Assembly: GCA_011634665.1 (NCBI GenBank)
Contig: WAEK01000012.1
Location: forward strand, 1,345,001 to 1,409,000
From: Mortierella sp. BCC40632
Taxonomy: Eukaryota; Mortierellomycota; Mortierellomycetes; Mortierellales; Mortierellaceae
Direction of reading: 5' to 3'
DNA length: 64,000 nucleotides
The notes beneath the pieces were generated by a model, which made no database searches, was not told the origin of the DNA, and worked only from the letters and a program-made list of their open reading frames with translations. The translations under genes and the position numbers were made by a program. Every line of letters starts with the position of its first letter. The stretch's first letter is position 1. Of this stretch, positions 1-9,944 are shown piece by piece.

Positions 1-95
1 TCAAGCGATTTGTTGAAAAAGATTCTACTGCACTTCACTTCCACACTCACTCACACCCTTGCACATTTTCTGCTACAACCACTACATCCCCCATC

Positions 96-1581
96 ATGGT
101 CGCTAGCGACTTAACACTGTTTTGTCTTGTTGATGGAGCTACTTTCTCCAACGCGTTCCCTGTCTCCACCACAACAGCATCAACAGTTGGAGAACTCAAA
201 GGCCTCATCAAGGCCAAGAAGCCCAACGATTTCCAGGGCATTGATGCAGACAAGCTCACTCTCTGGTGTGTCTCCATTCCCACGACCACAGCCAAGAAAC
301 ACAAGCCAATCACCCTGCTCAAGATTAAATCTCCAACAGAGCTTAACCCAATGGATGACCTTGTTGATGTTTTTGATAAGGATCTGCCCAAGAAGGCAGT
401 CCACCTCATCGTCGAACCACCATCGCAACGGCAGGGTAATTGGGAACTACTAATTACGTTGTAGATGACCTCCGCCTTCACACACACTAATGTGCTAAAG
501 CATTTTCTTTTTTAAAAATGTAGGCTTTGAAGTCGTCATGCTCGAGTCAGGATTTGTGAACAAAGAGACCACGTTCTCCTGGGTGGTCGATAAAAAAAGA
601 GCAACTTTGGATGATCTGTGGACGGAAATCTTTCGACATCTTGTCTCTCTTGGCTCTGATTACAAACAGGATAGCTTGAGAATAATCGCGGGACCCCAAG
701 AACTGAAGCCAACAGCCATAAATAGCGACGAGGACTTGCGCAGATCACTCCGAGACGCCTTCGCATCAAACAATTCCAAATTATCAATCGGTCTGGAGAT
801 CGCATTCAAAAGCTTTAGCAAGTGGACTTTCAAAGACGTCTGTAGGTCATTTTGCTTCCCTACGTCCGCCGACCCTAGTATCAATGTGCTGCCTCCATTT
901 GACAACATACAGTCAGCGCAACTGGATACAAATCAAACGAAAATTCTAGACGACCTTATCAAAGATGTTGGACTGAAGAGCAGAGTTTTGAAGTTACAAA
1001 GCGCAAATGAGGCTACCAAGTCATTGATTGTTTTTTTGTTTTTAGCTGCAGCAACATTGATATTTGAAAACGACTTCTATCTTACAGCTCAGCAAAAAGT
1101 CTACGGACAGCGAGGACAGGGGCATGTCGACTTCTCGGTGCTTTCGAGAGAAGATGATCACATCCTGAATGTGACAGAGGTCAAAAAAGAAGATTTCAAT
1201 CAAGGATATGCCCAGAACATCCTCCAGCTTGAGACAACTATGCTATCAAGGAAGCGCAGGTGCGAATTGCATCATATCGATGGAGAGGAGCCTCCAAGGA
1301 AGCCGAAGTCCTTTGGGATCGTCACAGATTCTCAGAGGTGGGCTTTCCTTGAATGCACGCTACAGAGCGACGGCTCAGTTTCGTTTAGGGCAAGCATGAT
1401 CAAAGATGAGATTGTCTACAATAAGGGTATCATGGAGGAAGGCATTGAGTCGATTTTCAAAAAGATCGTTTGGCTTTGGTCACAAATGAAGGATGAAATC
1501 GATCCACCCACGTGTGATCGCGACTTGCAGGTGCGGAACGTCTCACCGAACGCCAAGAGGATAAAGTCAAGTCCTCTTTAA
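96..1581 (+). CDS. Crinkler (CRN)-type protein with C-terminal PD-(D/E)XK nuclease-like region
   Basis: Two exons, 96-435 and 524-1581, joined in phase 1 across an 88-bp GT..AG intron, give 465 aa. The first ~113 residues resemble the CRN N-terminal domain of oomycete and fungal Crinklers (LFCLVDG near the start, then TVGELKGLIKAKKP, then KAVHLIVEPP just before the junction). That domain is ubiquitin-like and linked to delivery in the known family. Further on, GHVDFSV followed by TEVKK gives D316, E332 and K334, the spacing of a PD-(D/E)XK restriction-endonuclease fold; CRN proteins with such nuclease ends are established. There is no signal peptide. Reading through the intron would stop after 122 aa, which supports splicing. 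Whether it acts as an effector, in inter-fungal conflict or on nucleic acids in the cell is not visible here. Confidence 0.85.
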
Positions 1582-2480
1582 TCAAATATGGACCCTCTCT
1601 TCGTACTCTCTTCTCTGGAGCTGGACTTCATCGAAATCTGTAATAATACACCTTTTTAACATAGCTTGCTAGTCATTCCCTTGAGTCTCCTATCCAATTG
1701 TCTCCTCTTGGATTTCGCAATATGTGATAGGGCGAGCCAACAGTTTATTCAGCCGTGATAACCATCATTTCTCAGGCAGTGCCTCTTTTTCCTCTGCAGT
1801 GTTTCTTCATCGTTCCTCTTCTTCCATTTCTACTTCTTCTGCTCCTTCCTGAACGTCTCAGTCTTGGGGGTGGTCGTTTACACCGTCTTGACTGGCATTA
1901 CCCTTGTTAGGAGGGTTGATCGAAATTTAACTGATTCTGAGGTGCCCGGGGATAGAGAGAATGAGTCCTGAAAAAAAACTCGCCTCCTAGATTTTTAAAC
2001 AAGGGAAGGGAAGGGACAGGCTAGGACTCTTTCCCCACACAACATACGCTGAATTGACTATCAGATACGTCTTCCATACAAGGAAAAAAACCATCACAAT
2101 ACGCACATCGACTATTCGTTAGGTGAGGGACATGGCTGCAAGGGAGGTGGTACGGGAAAATTTTGGTGACATGGGAGGTGACATGGGAGGGAAATTTTTG
2201 GTGACGCTGTAGTGCACCCGTCTCGGATCAAATATACATACTGTGGGAAAGACTTTATCTCCCTGTTCCGTTACACACACACCTACAAGAAGCACCCAAA
2301 CAATCGAGATCAAATAAAAGAACGGTACAGAATTTATAGACCTGAGGGAGGGGAAAAACGATTATTATCATTATGGTTGATGTTGTTAATGCCGGAAAGA
2401 GGGGGGGTACTAACAGAGATTAAATCTAGTCTAAGCTAGCTTTACCATTGCCAGGTAGATATGGATAAAGGTAGTGAAAA

Positions 2481-2544
<64 letters not shown>

Positions 2545-2575
2545 TATTTTTAATAAAAAGGAAGCAAAGGGATGT
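1582..2575. other. Intergenic stretch with GAAA microsatellite
   Basis: I see no convincing gene. The stretch holds an imperfect direct repeat near 2153-2206 and a GAAA tandem repeat at 2477-2544 close to the end of the neighbouring minus-strand gene. Confidence 0.6.
2477..2544. repeat. (GAAA)n microsatellite
   Basis: About 16 uninterrupted GAAA units grading into GA dinucleotides, just downstream of the stop codon of the minus-strand secreted-protein gene. Confidence 0.95.
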
Positions 2576-3506
2576 TTACCAGCCATGGCGACCGCTTAGG
2601 CAGTTGGGGACACGATCACCATAGGGCTTTGGATGTTCTCTCTGCTCCCATTTGAGCAAGATGTCTTGGAACCTAAACAACCAACGAAGCCATATTGATT
2701 CATTTATGTGGGTCAGAGAGAATCACCCGAAAAAAAAAAAAAAAAAAATCGAAATGAAATGAAATGAAATGGTCAAACTTACGGTGCTTCCCAGGACTGG
2801 CACTTGTGAGGACAATAGTCCTTGACATCTTGGACTAGAGCCTTCTGGATCTCGGATCCCATTCCTCGGAAAGTACTCTCCAAGGTATCGATCACGGCCG
2901 CATGGACAGTACCAAAGACACTCCGCCGATGACCCCAAGGAGCGAAACAAGCAATACTCTTGGCAGACCCACAGATCTCACCTGGTGACCGATGAGGGGG
3001 TTTATCCTTACAATTAGCATGAAAGGAAGAGAAAACTGCCTTGTCAATCACTCCATTGCCTCGATATTGACTTAGACGACGAAGGGCTTTTCTGAGTGGG
3101 GCTTCTGCCTGTCTACGGTCCGCATCCGAAAGTGTGTCGAGCTGTTGATTGAGTAGAGTGGTATATCTCAGAGATAGGTAGTCGACAGGTGCTTTGCGAC
3201 ACTCTCCTTCTATATTTGGCGTGAAAGGGAGGGGAGGAAGGGGGGAGGGCAAAGTTGGGTGAATCAGTGTAGTGGATCGAGAGGGTAGAGATGATTAAGT
3301 AAAATGAACTACCAAAGTAGTCAAATAAATCCCCTCTTGACCGACAACAGCAACCAAAGGGGTATGTGTGTATGGAAAAGGATGTAGTGTCAAACCCAAG
3401 GTAGAGGGAAAGACGAAATTGAGGATAGCTTACCACATGCAAGGGTCGTGAGTGCAAAGAAGGGCATTGTAGTCAGACTCCATGCGACAAGAGTGACCAG
3501 CTTCAT
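2576..3506 (-). CDS. Orphan secreted cysteine-containing protein, 198 aa
   Basis: Three exons on the minus strand: 3506-3434, 3209-2783 and 2672-2576. All introns have GTAAGN donors and TAG acceptors, and phases agree (1, then 2). The ATG at 3506 opens a typical signal peptide (MKLVTLVAWS then a hydrophobic stretch ending TTLAC), so I prefer it to the longer frame starting at 3660, which has no signal and does not join in phase. The mature part has eight cysteines if cleavage falls before C24, enough for four disulfides, and one long helical Arg/Leu/Gln-rich segment (DADRRQAEAPLRKALRR). I recognise no family. Secretion is inferred from the leader. It could be a small effector or a cell-wall-associated protein. 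Confidence 0.75.
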
Positions 3507-3784
3507 GTTGTTGAAATGGACTTGTTGCAGATGAGAGTTGAGAGGTAGAGGATGGTGTCCTTCTCGTGAGAAACTTTTTTTTTCCCCTTTGAGGACCTGG
3601 ATGCGCGCGTGGAGGAGGGGTGTGAAAGAGTAGAATTATGGTTTGGCAGAAGAGGGTCATGCTGTCTTCTTATAGCTTCTTCATGATTGAGGGTGAGGGT
3701 GAGGGGTATCGCACCGTAGTCAGGGATGAAGGAAACACCATAGTGTAATACATAGAACTGGGTCAGGGTCCGTGTGTGAGACGT

Positions 3785-3788
<4 letters not shown>

Positions 3789-3841
<53 letters not shown>
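3789..3841. repeat. (TC)n microsatellite
   Basis: About 26 CT/TC units in an unbroken run. Confidence 0.95.
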
Positions 3842-3843
<2 letters not shown>

Positions 3844-4007
3844 TTTTTTTTTCTTTTCCTCTGCTATATTGAGGAGGACTGAAATCAAATCTAGAAAAAG
3901 AGGACATAGTGTGTATGAGAACGTTTCGATCGTACGAGGACAGGCTCACCCTCTCCTCTCTTTCCCTGATTCTCTTCACTTGGGCCGTTGCGAGAATCTA
4001 TTTCTGG

Positions 4008-4008
<1 letters not shown>

Positions 4009-4050
<42 letters not shown>
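4009..4050. repeat. (GA)n microsatellite
   Basis: About 20 GA units. It is the complement of the TC run at 3789-3841. Confidence 0.95.
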
Positions 4051-4052
<2 letters not shown>

Positions 4053-4233
4053 TGAGGGAAGGGAATGACAGTATGAACGCTGCTTTGTCACCCCAGACTA
4101 AACCAGGGACCATGTCTCAATGTATATATAAAGTGCCTAACATTTATTCCATTATACAAAAGTCTCTCTTAGCCCTGATGGAGTGAGTCGATCGATGTGA
4201 CCAAGCAATGAAAAACAAATAGAAGCAACTCAC

Positions 4234-4422
4234 AGCAAGGACGTAGGGGACAGAGGTCTTGAAGTGAGTTCTCGCAAATGATGATGCAGACCAGTCTAAT
4301 TAAGAGGTTTGGTTGTGGAGCTAGAGTGAGAAAGACGAACGAGAATGAGGGGTTGAAGGCACATCTGTGCTGCTTTCAAGGGAAGGGTTCGCGTTGGTCT
4401 TGTGGGAGGAAAAGCCGGTCAT
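4234..4422 (-). pseudogene. Probable decayed fifth copy of the SRS-tail small-protein family
   Basis: On the minus strand an ATG at 4422 opens MTGFSSHKTNANPS, matching the M-[AT]-x-F start and Ser/Thr/Pro-rich body of the four intact paralogs. It reads 33 codons to a TAG. In the same frame, after one more stop, it reaches THFKTSVPYVLAVS, where F-K falls at codons 54-55; the intact copy at 5253-5456 has F-K at residues 55-56. Two in-frame stops and a scrambled tail suggest decay. A GTGAGT sits exactly at the tail, so a spliced variant cannot be excluded. The match is short and was made by eye; homology is inferred. Confidence 0.5.
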
Positions 4423-5252
4423 GGTGGAGTAAGAGTATGAAGAGAGACGGAGGATGATCTTGGGAGGCGTTTCTTGTTAGAAAACGCAGCTCAGATGCAA
4501 AAAAAAACAAAGGATGTTGGTGAAGCTTAATTTTTTGATAGGCGGAGACGCAGTAGGTTCGCCTTTTAGGCTGTTTTAGTTTACAAGATAGTTGAGTGGG
4601 TGAAGATCAGGGTGGGTTGTGGCCATGGTTCTCTTTACACCATTTTTTTTTCTCGCTCGCTGCGACTCTTCTTGATTCACTGCCTGTTCTGACAAATCCC
4701 TTTGAACCTTGTTTGTATGACAATGTCGTCATTCGCAATGGGGACAAGTGCCGTGTACTCTGCACACAAAATGGTTATGATTATTTTGGAATGGCAATTA
4801 CACCTGCCGCCCCCTTCACGCCTGGATTAGAAATCTCTACCAACAATCTTTGTCTGGAGACAGAGTCGCGTGAGCTAAGGATCCTTGAGAAAAGACTGGC
4901 CATAGAAAAATCAGATCGGCCTTACTTTGTCCGAACGAACTAAACCTGCAGTAGTTCTCCAGAACAACTCTTCCTCATCCGTAGACTCAGGAGCCTCTCC
5001 AAATGATTTACATCCACAAACACGCCCCCTTTTTTTTTTCAGGATCACGACCAAATTTTACTAATAAGGTTACCAAAGCAATAGACTTGCTCACACACAA
5101 ATCGATATCCACACAAGTAGACACTCGATATACAAGAGATATGAAAAAAGTAGTGAGTAGTGGATCGAAGATGCAGTTTTTATTGGTAATGATCAGATGG
5201 TATATAGTTTACAATGAAAAGAGAAAAAAAGGTTGACTCGATGCGAGCGGCT
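4423..5252. other. Intergenic stretch; weak ORF only
   Basis: An open frame at 4596-4943 (115 codons from a GTG) has no ATG near its beginning and no recognisable domain. The rest is AT-rich with short poly-A/T runs. I call no gene. Confidence 0.5.
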
Positions 5253-5456
5253 TTATGAGCGGCTGATAGCATAGGCAAGTGCCGAGTTCTTGAACAATGA
5301 CGAGGTCTTTGCTGATTCAGAAGTAGGACCTGAGGCAGAAGCAACTGAGGATCCAGATTTGGACACGTCCAAAGAGAGAGAGGATCGTGGGGTCTGTGGA
5401 GCAGAAGCAGTCTTGGGGGTAGCAGAAGAAGACTTGAGGATAGAGAAGCCGGCCAT
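5253..5456 (-). CDS. SRS-tail small protein A (67 aa), orphan family
   Basis: Single exon of 68 codons. The protein starts MAGFSILKSS, has a Ser/Ala/Thr/Pro-rich middle predicted to be disordered, and ends LFKNSALAYAISRS at the stop. Start choice: the frame is open further upstream, but this ATG is the one whose N-terminus (M-[AT]-x-F) matches the paralogs, and a TATAAAAT box lies ~150 bp before it on the same strand. It has no signal peptide, membrane segment or cysteine. It is divergent from copy B at 6291. It belongs with the copies at 6291, 7310 and 9945: the last 13 residues follow F-K-[VN]-S-[ASN]-[LM]-A-Y-[AV]-[IV]-S-R-S. I do not recognise the family. The tail is the only conserved block and presumably the functional part. 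Confidence 0.8.
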   Translation of the reverse strand: MAGFSILKSSSATPKTASAPQTPRSSLSLDVSKSGSSVASASGPTSESAKTSSLFKNSALAYAISRS

Positions 5457-5602
5457 TTTCTTGAGATTAAAAGTTGCGAGAGTGACTAGTTGGAGAAGAG
5501 TGATGGGTTGTTTGGCTGCGAAAGAGTTCCTTTGAAGGAGTTGGTTGTCTTTGTTGGTTGGTTGAGTAAGTGAAGAAAAATCTGGAGAGGGGAAAGAGTG
5601 CC

Positions 5603-5610
5603 ATTTTATA
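5603..5610 (-). promoter_or_regulatory. TATA box of small protein A
   Basis: Reads TATAAAAT on the minus strand, ~147 bp before the ATG at 5456, in a CT-rich context. Confidence 0.6.
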
Positions 5611-5767
5611 ATTTTTGGAGAGGGAACACACAGGATGAGGCATGTGTACACAACACACCAGGTCGTGGAGAGAAAGCCTGGTGATCGAGGGTGTGTGTCT
5701 TCGAGGGTCCTCAGCGCATTGGACAACACTACAAAGTCCTTCCAGTGCAACAGGGTAGAAAATGATG

Positions 5768-5780
5768 CCACTGCGCAGAG
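5768..5780. promoter_or_regulatory. 13-bp motif CCACTGCGCAGAG, copy 1
   Basis: Exact match to 7974-7986. Both copies lie upstream of an SRS-tail gene (A here, C there). Contains the palindrome CTGCGCAG. A role as transcription-factor site is inferred. Confidence 0.4.
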
Positions 5781-6103
5781 CACTTTCTCTCTTCTCGGTC
5801 AATTTAGGAAACGATCCAACCCAAACAGCCATAAAGTTTTTTTTCTAACTGCGCCAGACTTACAAATCCCCCCGCCGCGTTCCTCTCACCCTTAGAGAGA
5901 GGAGGACATGCTCGTTTGACCACTCAGTTGACACCTTTGAAGCCAAAATAGAAAAAATCTGTAACCCTGAGTCAATGAGTACAGGCCATGATGTCAAGTT
6001 CCTATCCTTCAACTGGGTTGGTCGACACTGTAGGCAAGGGGTATGATTAGAAATTGATGGCGCCTTCTCGTGGAAGTGGAGCCAAACTTAATTGCACTTT
6101 CGC

Positions 6104-6110
6104 TATTTAT
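6104..6110 (+). promoter_or_regulatory. TATA-like box of small protein B
   Basis: TATTTAT ~185 bp before the ATG at 6291, similar in position to the boxes of copies A and C. Confidence 0.4.
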
Positions 6111-6290
6111 TCCTCCAGCATCTCTCGTCGTTCAACATCCTTAATCATCTTCAACCCCGGTTATACAACAAGCACAAGAGTGATAAACCCCAGTCTACCA
6201 GAACCACTCTCAAGACACTTTCGACCCTCTCGACGCTGACTGTTAATCTCATCTTCAAGAATATCCCTCCCCCCCCCTCCAGTCAACATC

Positions 6291-6497
6291 ATGGCCACCT
6301 TCTCTTTCAAGTCTTCGTTCGCTGGCAAGGATGCCTCTTCTAACAAGACTTCTCAATCGTCTCAATCATCAGTTCGGAGTACAAAGTCGCTCTTTTCATT
6401 CCGGAATACTAAAGCAGATGCTGACTCTACTCCTCAAGCTGTCGAGCTGACCAGCTTCAAGGTGTCATCACTTGCCTATGCTGTTAGTCGGTCATAG
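6291..6497 (+). CDS. SRS-tail small protein B (68 aa), orphan family
   Basis: Single exon preceded by a pyrimidine-rich leader ending CAACATC-ATG, a good start context. Begins MATFSFKSSFAGK, is rich in Ser/Thr/Lys, and ends TSFKVSSLAYAVSRS at the stop. No signal peptide, membrane helix or Cys. The tail matches copies A, C and D at 11 of the 13 positions of the tail or better. Its codons for the final Ser-Arg-Ser (agt cgg tca) differ from the other copies, so the shared tail reflects amino-acid conservation and not recent duplication. Function unknown. Confidence 0.85.
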   Translation: MATFSFKSSFAGKDASSNKTSQSSQSSVRSTKSLFSFRNTKADADSTPQAVELTSFKVSSLAYAVSRS

Positions 6498-6737
6498 GCA
6501 ACTATAACCTCCCTCTTATCTGCTCTTTGGCAAAGAAAACATATCTCTCAAGAACAAGAGTCGAACCAAGTCTCTTGAAACTGTACAATATATCTTGTAT
6601 TTCTTACTTTCATCTACAATAAAAGAAAGAATCAGTTTTACTCTACACGATGGCCCATGACAGTTGCATTTTGAACCAAGATAGCGTCTGGACTATGTCA
6701 CCTTTTGTACATGGTAAAACACTCACTCTCAACTCTC

Positions 6738-6777
<40 letters not shown>

Positions 6778-7309
6778 TGCATTTGGCGATATCCATTGTA
6801 GTCCAATGATAGTTAGACTCAAAGATAGGCCGAATCAAAATTCAGACAGTTCTGTCAAATGTCCGTCTCTCGCTCTCCAGAACGGCCTTGACTTTTGCCA
6901 ACTATTTATGGAGAAGGAAATGACTAGCTTCAACAGGATATGAGATGGATACTGCTTTCCTATCATTAAAAAAAAAAAAGAAAAAAAAAAGGCCAGGGTT
7001 GTGTCGTGCCGTTTCACTGTCAAATTCTCCTTTACTCCTTGGTTCAATAACTTGTACCATCTTCACTGTTGACCGTCTGGTCCTTTCCCTCTCCCTCCCC
7101 CTCCCCCCTCACTCTTCGCCGTTGGCTTTTTAAGTATATTGAGATACCTTCCTTGTATTTGTGTGTGGAGGCAACATGCGTAGCTAGATGTTTATTTGTT
7201 CTATACGATTAGAGTGTAGTACACTAAGCTGTACCATGATTGCACAATATGCCAATGAGGTATTGGGCGCGAAAAGCCTAGAAGAGCAAGCCTAGGGAGA
7301 GTGAGCCTA
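6498..7309. other. Convergent intergenic stretch between small proteins B and C
   Basis: Lies between two convergent genes. Holds a 33-bp poly-A run at 6741-6773 and shorter A runs near 6967-6990. No gene seen. Confidence 0.6.
6741..6773. repeat. Poly-A tract, 33 bp
   Basis: Uninterrupted A run ~245 bp beyond the stop codon of small protein B. It might mark an old retroposed 3' end, but no matching body is visible. Confidence 0.9.
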
Positions 7310-7534
7310 TTAGGATCGGCTGATAACATAGGCCATGGCAGAGACCTTGAACTCGGATGGGCCCGAGGAACCGTTCTTTCGGGCCCCTTGTTCAGTCTTG
7401 ACCGATCCGGACGCGTCCTTGCTGGTAGGTTTCTCCTGAGCAGCGGCTAAACCGGTCGACTTTTCGCTTGAGGAGGCAGTGGGGACGACGGCGACCTTGT
7501 TCTTGTTGGAACTGAAGAATGTTGGGATGGTCAT
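7310..7534 (-). CDS. SRS-tail small protein C (74 aa), orphan family
   Basis: Single exon. Starts MTIPTFFSSNKNK, has a Ser/Ala/Lys/Glu-rich middle, ends EFKVSAMAYVISRS. The frame stays open upstream (to 7729), but this ATG aligns with the N-termini of the paralogs, and a CATAAAAG box lies ~160 bp before it. It carries Val where copies A, B and D have Ala after the Tyr (A-Y-V), a conservative change. No targeting signal or domain recognised. It converges with copy B, giving the order minus-A, plus-B, minus-C, plus-D. Confidence 0.8.
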   Translation of the reverse strand: MTIPTFFSSNKNKVAVVPTASSSEKSTGLAAAQEKPTSKDASGSVKTEQGARKNGSSGPSEFKVSAMAYVISRS

Positions 7535-7692
7535 TGTTGACTTGAAGAATTCCAAAACTGAAAATGAGACGAATGGGTACGCAGAAATAGGAAAGAAATC
7601 CAAAGGGTATTGCTCTTTGCAGGACGCGATGAATATTCGCTGGTTCCGATTGACGAGTAGTACTGAGGGAAACAAAGAGGGATCGAGCTCCT

Positions 7693-7700
7693 CTTTTATG
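7693..7700 (-). promoter_or_regulatory. TATA-like box of small protein C
   Basis: Reads CATAAAAG on the minus strand, ~160 bp before the ATG at 7534, immediately next to a poly-T/poly-A tract (7699-7721) that could exclude nucleosomes. Confidence 0.45.
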
Positions 7701-7973
7701 TTTTTTTTTTTTTTTTTTTTTGGCTCCAAGGCGCCAAAGGAGGAAAGCTTACACTTCTTGGTCCATTTTCGTCTTGGTCTAGGACTATTGGTTCCTTGCA
7801 GATCGAGATGCAGGATGACCCCCCGATATGGAAGTCAGAACAGTTCCAGGTGTGAGGACTCTGCAATATACTCCAACAGCCGCTCTCTTCTTCAGGTCAT
7901 GTCGTAAGAAGCATGACTTTTTTTTACCAAGGGGGGATAAGGGTAAAGCTTGAATGGGTATCTAGTCTATTAC

Positions 7974-7986
7974 CACTGCGCAGAGT
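7974..7986. promoter_or_regulatory. 13-bp motif CCACTGCGCAGAG, copy 2
   Basis: Exact repeat of 5768-5780, ~440 bp upstream of the small protein C start codon. Confidence 0.4.
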
Positions 7987-9643
7987 CAACAGAGGCGCAA
8001 TTTTAGGTTCTCCTCTTAAGCTTTACCCCGACATACCACTTGCATCCTTCTCTAAGAGTCGTTGGTCTTCCATGGGTCCATTCGCGTAAAGTGTGGGAGG
8101 GCGGGGAAGCAGCCTTACTTTCCCTTTTCTTCCGCACAGAGTCGCCAATGCTTCCTGGGAAACACGCAAAAAAAGAAGAAAGAAAAAGAGAAAAAAAGAA
8201 GAAGAAAAAGAAAAAGAAAGGACTCCATCCTTATTCTCCGCCCAATGCCTCTAATGATGTGGAACTCTATTTGCTGCCTGTAGAGCTGGGGAGATAGATG
8301 AATGTTCTAGCATCCATTTGACATGCGGTTCTCTCGTCTAGGAACGCCCTTGCTTCCATTCCATTTTTCTTTCAACACATTCATGTCCAAGTTCGTTCGA
8401 TAACATCTGTCCGTTCTCTTTGGCGCTCGATATATGCGATGAGATGGATAGAGACGATTGTCAAGGATCAGTGGACACGTTTTCCGATGAGTGTTTACCC
8501 CACAGTGTCACAAATTGAGCCATTTCACTCGTGAACTCCACTCCATCAAAGACCGTCTCTTCTCCCTCTTTCTCCCGGGGCTAGGCCTGTTCTTCACTCA
8601 TCATCCAAGCTTTTTGTGTTCCTTTCACTATCGTACAAAAACAAGCAAGGAAGGCCCTTACGTGATAATCGAGAATGTTTGCATGCACAGACTTTTGGAA
8701 AAGAGGGGTGGAGCCTCAAACCCAAATAAACCATGTCACAATAGCTCTTTCCTGACTCAATGGCCTCTTTTTTATTTTTATTTTGAACATTGGCGTTTTT
8801 GCTTTATAGAAGATAAAAAAAAAAAGGTAAGAGGACCGCCTTACGATAAAGAGAAGAAGAAAGCGGTTAAGGAAAGTGACTTGAGTGCTGAACCAGGAGA
8901 AAGACCAAAGGTTGGAGAGCATGAAGATTCTCTGCCTCTCCTCCTTCATCAATGTCTGCGCATCTAAGAGGTAGAGCAATTGGCTGAACTTGCAATTCCA
9001 GAAGAAGAGTCTTCTTAACTCAGCCCCTTCATCCTTTCTTCGATTCAAGGTTTACGCAAACTGACTGCGGTAGGGTCAATTGACGCAATGGCAGTCAATA
9101 GCTACCAATTGTTTCGACCTCTTTGAATGCCTGCGGCTCTGTGTTTGAACCAATGGTCAAGGTTCGACATGTAGACTATTCTATATGTAAAAAGTATGAG
9201 TACCGTACTGGGATGCCAATCTTTTTTTTTCTGCCCTGTGCGGAGAAATTCGCTGCGCTGTAAATGTTTTTTTCAATGTCCATCGAATCCACGGAATTTT
9301 TTTCTGGTCGGGTCTATCCTGAGTCATGCTGTGTTGACAAGGTTCTCGCTTTCTCTATCTCAAGTACAGTACGCCATTCTAGCTCCCTTTGGCTATTTCC
9401 ACCCTCACCCCCCACTCACTTGTCGTCTCTGTCTGCTCTAGGACACATGTTCAGGCCAAAGTATCGCGGCGTAAAAAAACACGGAACGCACTTCCGCTCC
9501 TTTAGACACTCCGGTCATTGTCCGCCTGGACCTATTGCCTGGACTCGAGGACCTGTTCTCATCTAGCCCAAGATTGGAAATGATTTTCGTTTGGCTAAGT
9601 TAGTGGCGCTTTTTGGTGGCACGTGCATTTCCTCCAGAAGTGC

Positions 9644-9650
9644 TATAAAA
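9644..9650 (+). promoter_or_regulatory. TATA box of small protein D
   Basis: Perfect TATAAAA ~295 bp before the ATG at 9945, followed by a CT-rich leader. A canonical TATA box suggests a strongly induced gene (inference). Confidence 0.6.
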
Positions 9651-9944
9651 GGTCTCTTCTCTTCTTCCAAGTCATCTCAATCACCACTCGAGCAAAAGCA
9701 GAGCTCTCCAACCGACCTAATCAGTGACCAGGAAAAAGAAAAAAAAAATATCATAATACTCTGAACGAAAAGGCCTTTCTCTTCTCCTTCGTGTCGCTCC
9801 TTTTCTTTTTTTTTTTTTTTCTTCCCTTTCCTCATCCATTAATCCGTACTGTTGAGCACTTCTCCAACGATATCACTCGGGCAACCATCACACTCGTACC
9901 CTCACACAAGACATTGAGTCCAACAAATTCAAAAAAAAAAAAAA

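Larger units (their letters stand above)
3507..4233. other. Intergenic stretch with TC and GA microsatellites
   Basis: Upstream of the secreted-protein gene. It holds (TC)n at 3789-3841 and (GA)n at 4009-4050, which are reverse complements of each other about 170 bp apart and could fold back. No gene seen. Confidence 0.6.
5457..6290. promoter_or_regulatory. Divergent promoter region between small proteins A and B
   Basis: An 834-bp gap between two start codons pointing away from each other. It holds a TATA-like box for each gene (5603-5610 minus, 6104-6110 plus) and the 13-bp motif at 5768-5780 that recurs upstream of copy C. No other gene is seen in it. Confidence 0.55.
7535..9944. other. 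Long divergent gap between small proteins C and D
   Basis: 2.4 kb holding the promoters of C (minus) and D (plus), a 23-bp poly-T at 7699-7721 that directly precedes the C promoter, the 13-bp motif at 7974-7986, and several short ORFs without recognisable content. I call no other gene. Confidence 0.55.

Noticed and set aside
4596..4943. 115-codon plus-strand ORF
   Set aside because: Starts on GTG, the first nearby ATG is in another frame and stops after 16 codons, and no domain is recognisable.
8960..9060. Second tRNA-like segment (GAGGTAGAGCAATTGGC)
   Set aside because: Stems do not close and the B-box is missing.
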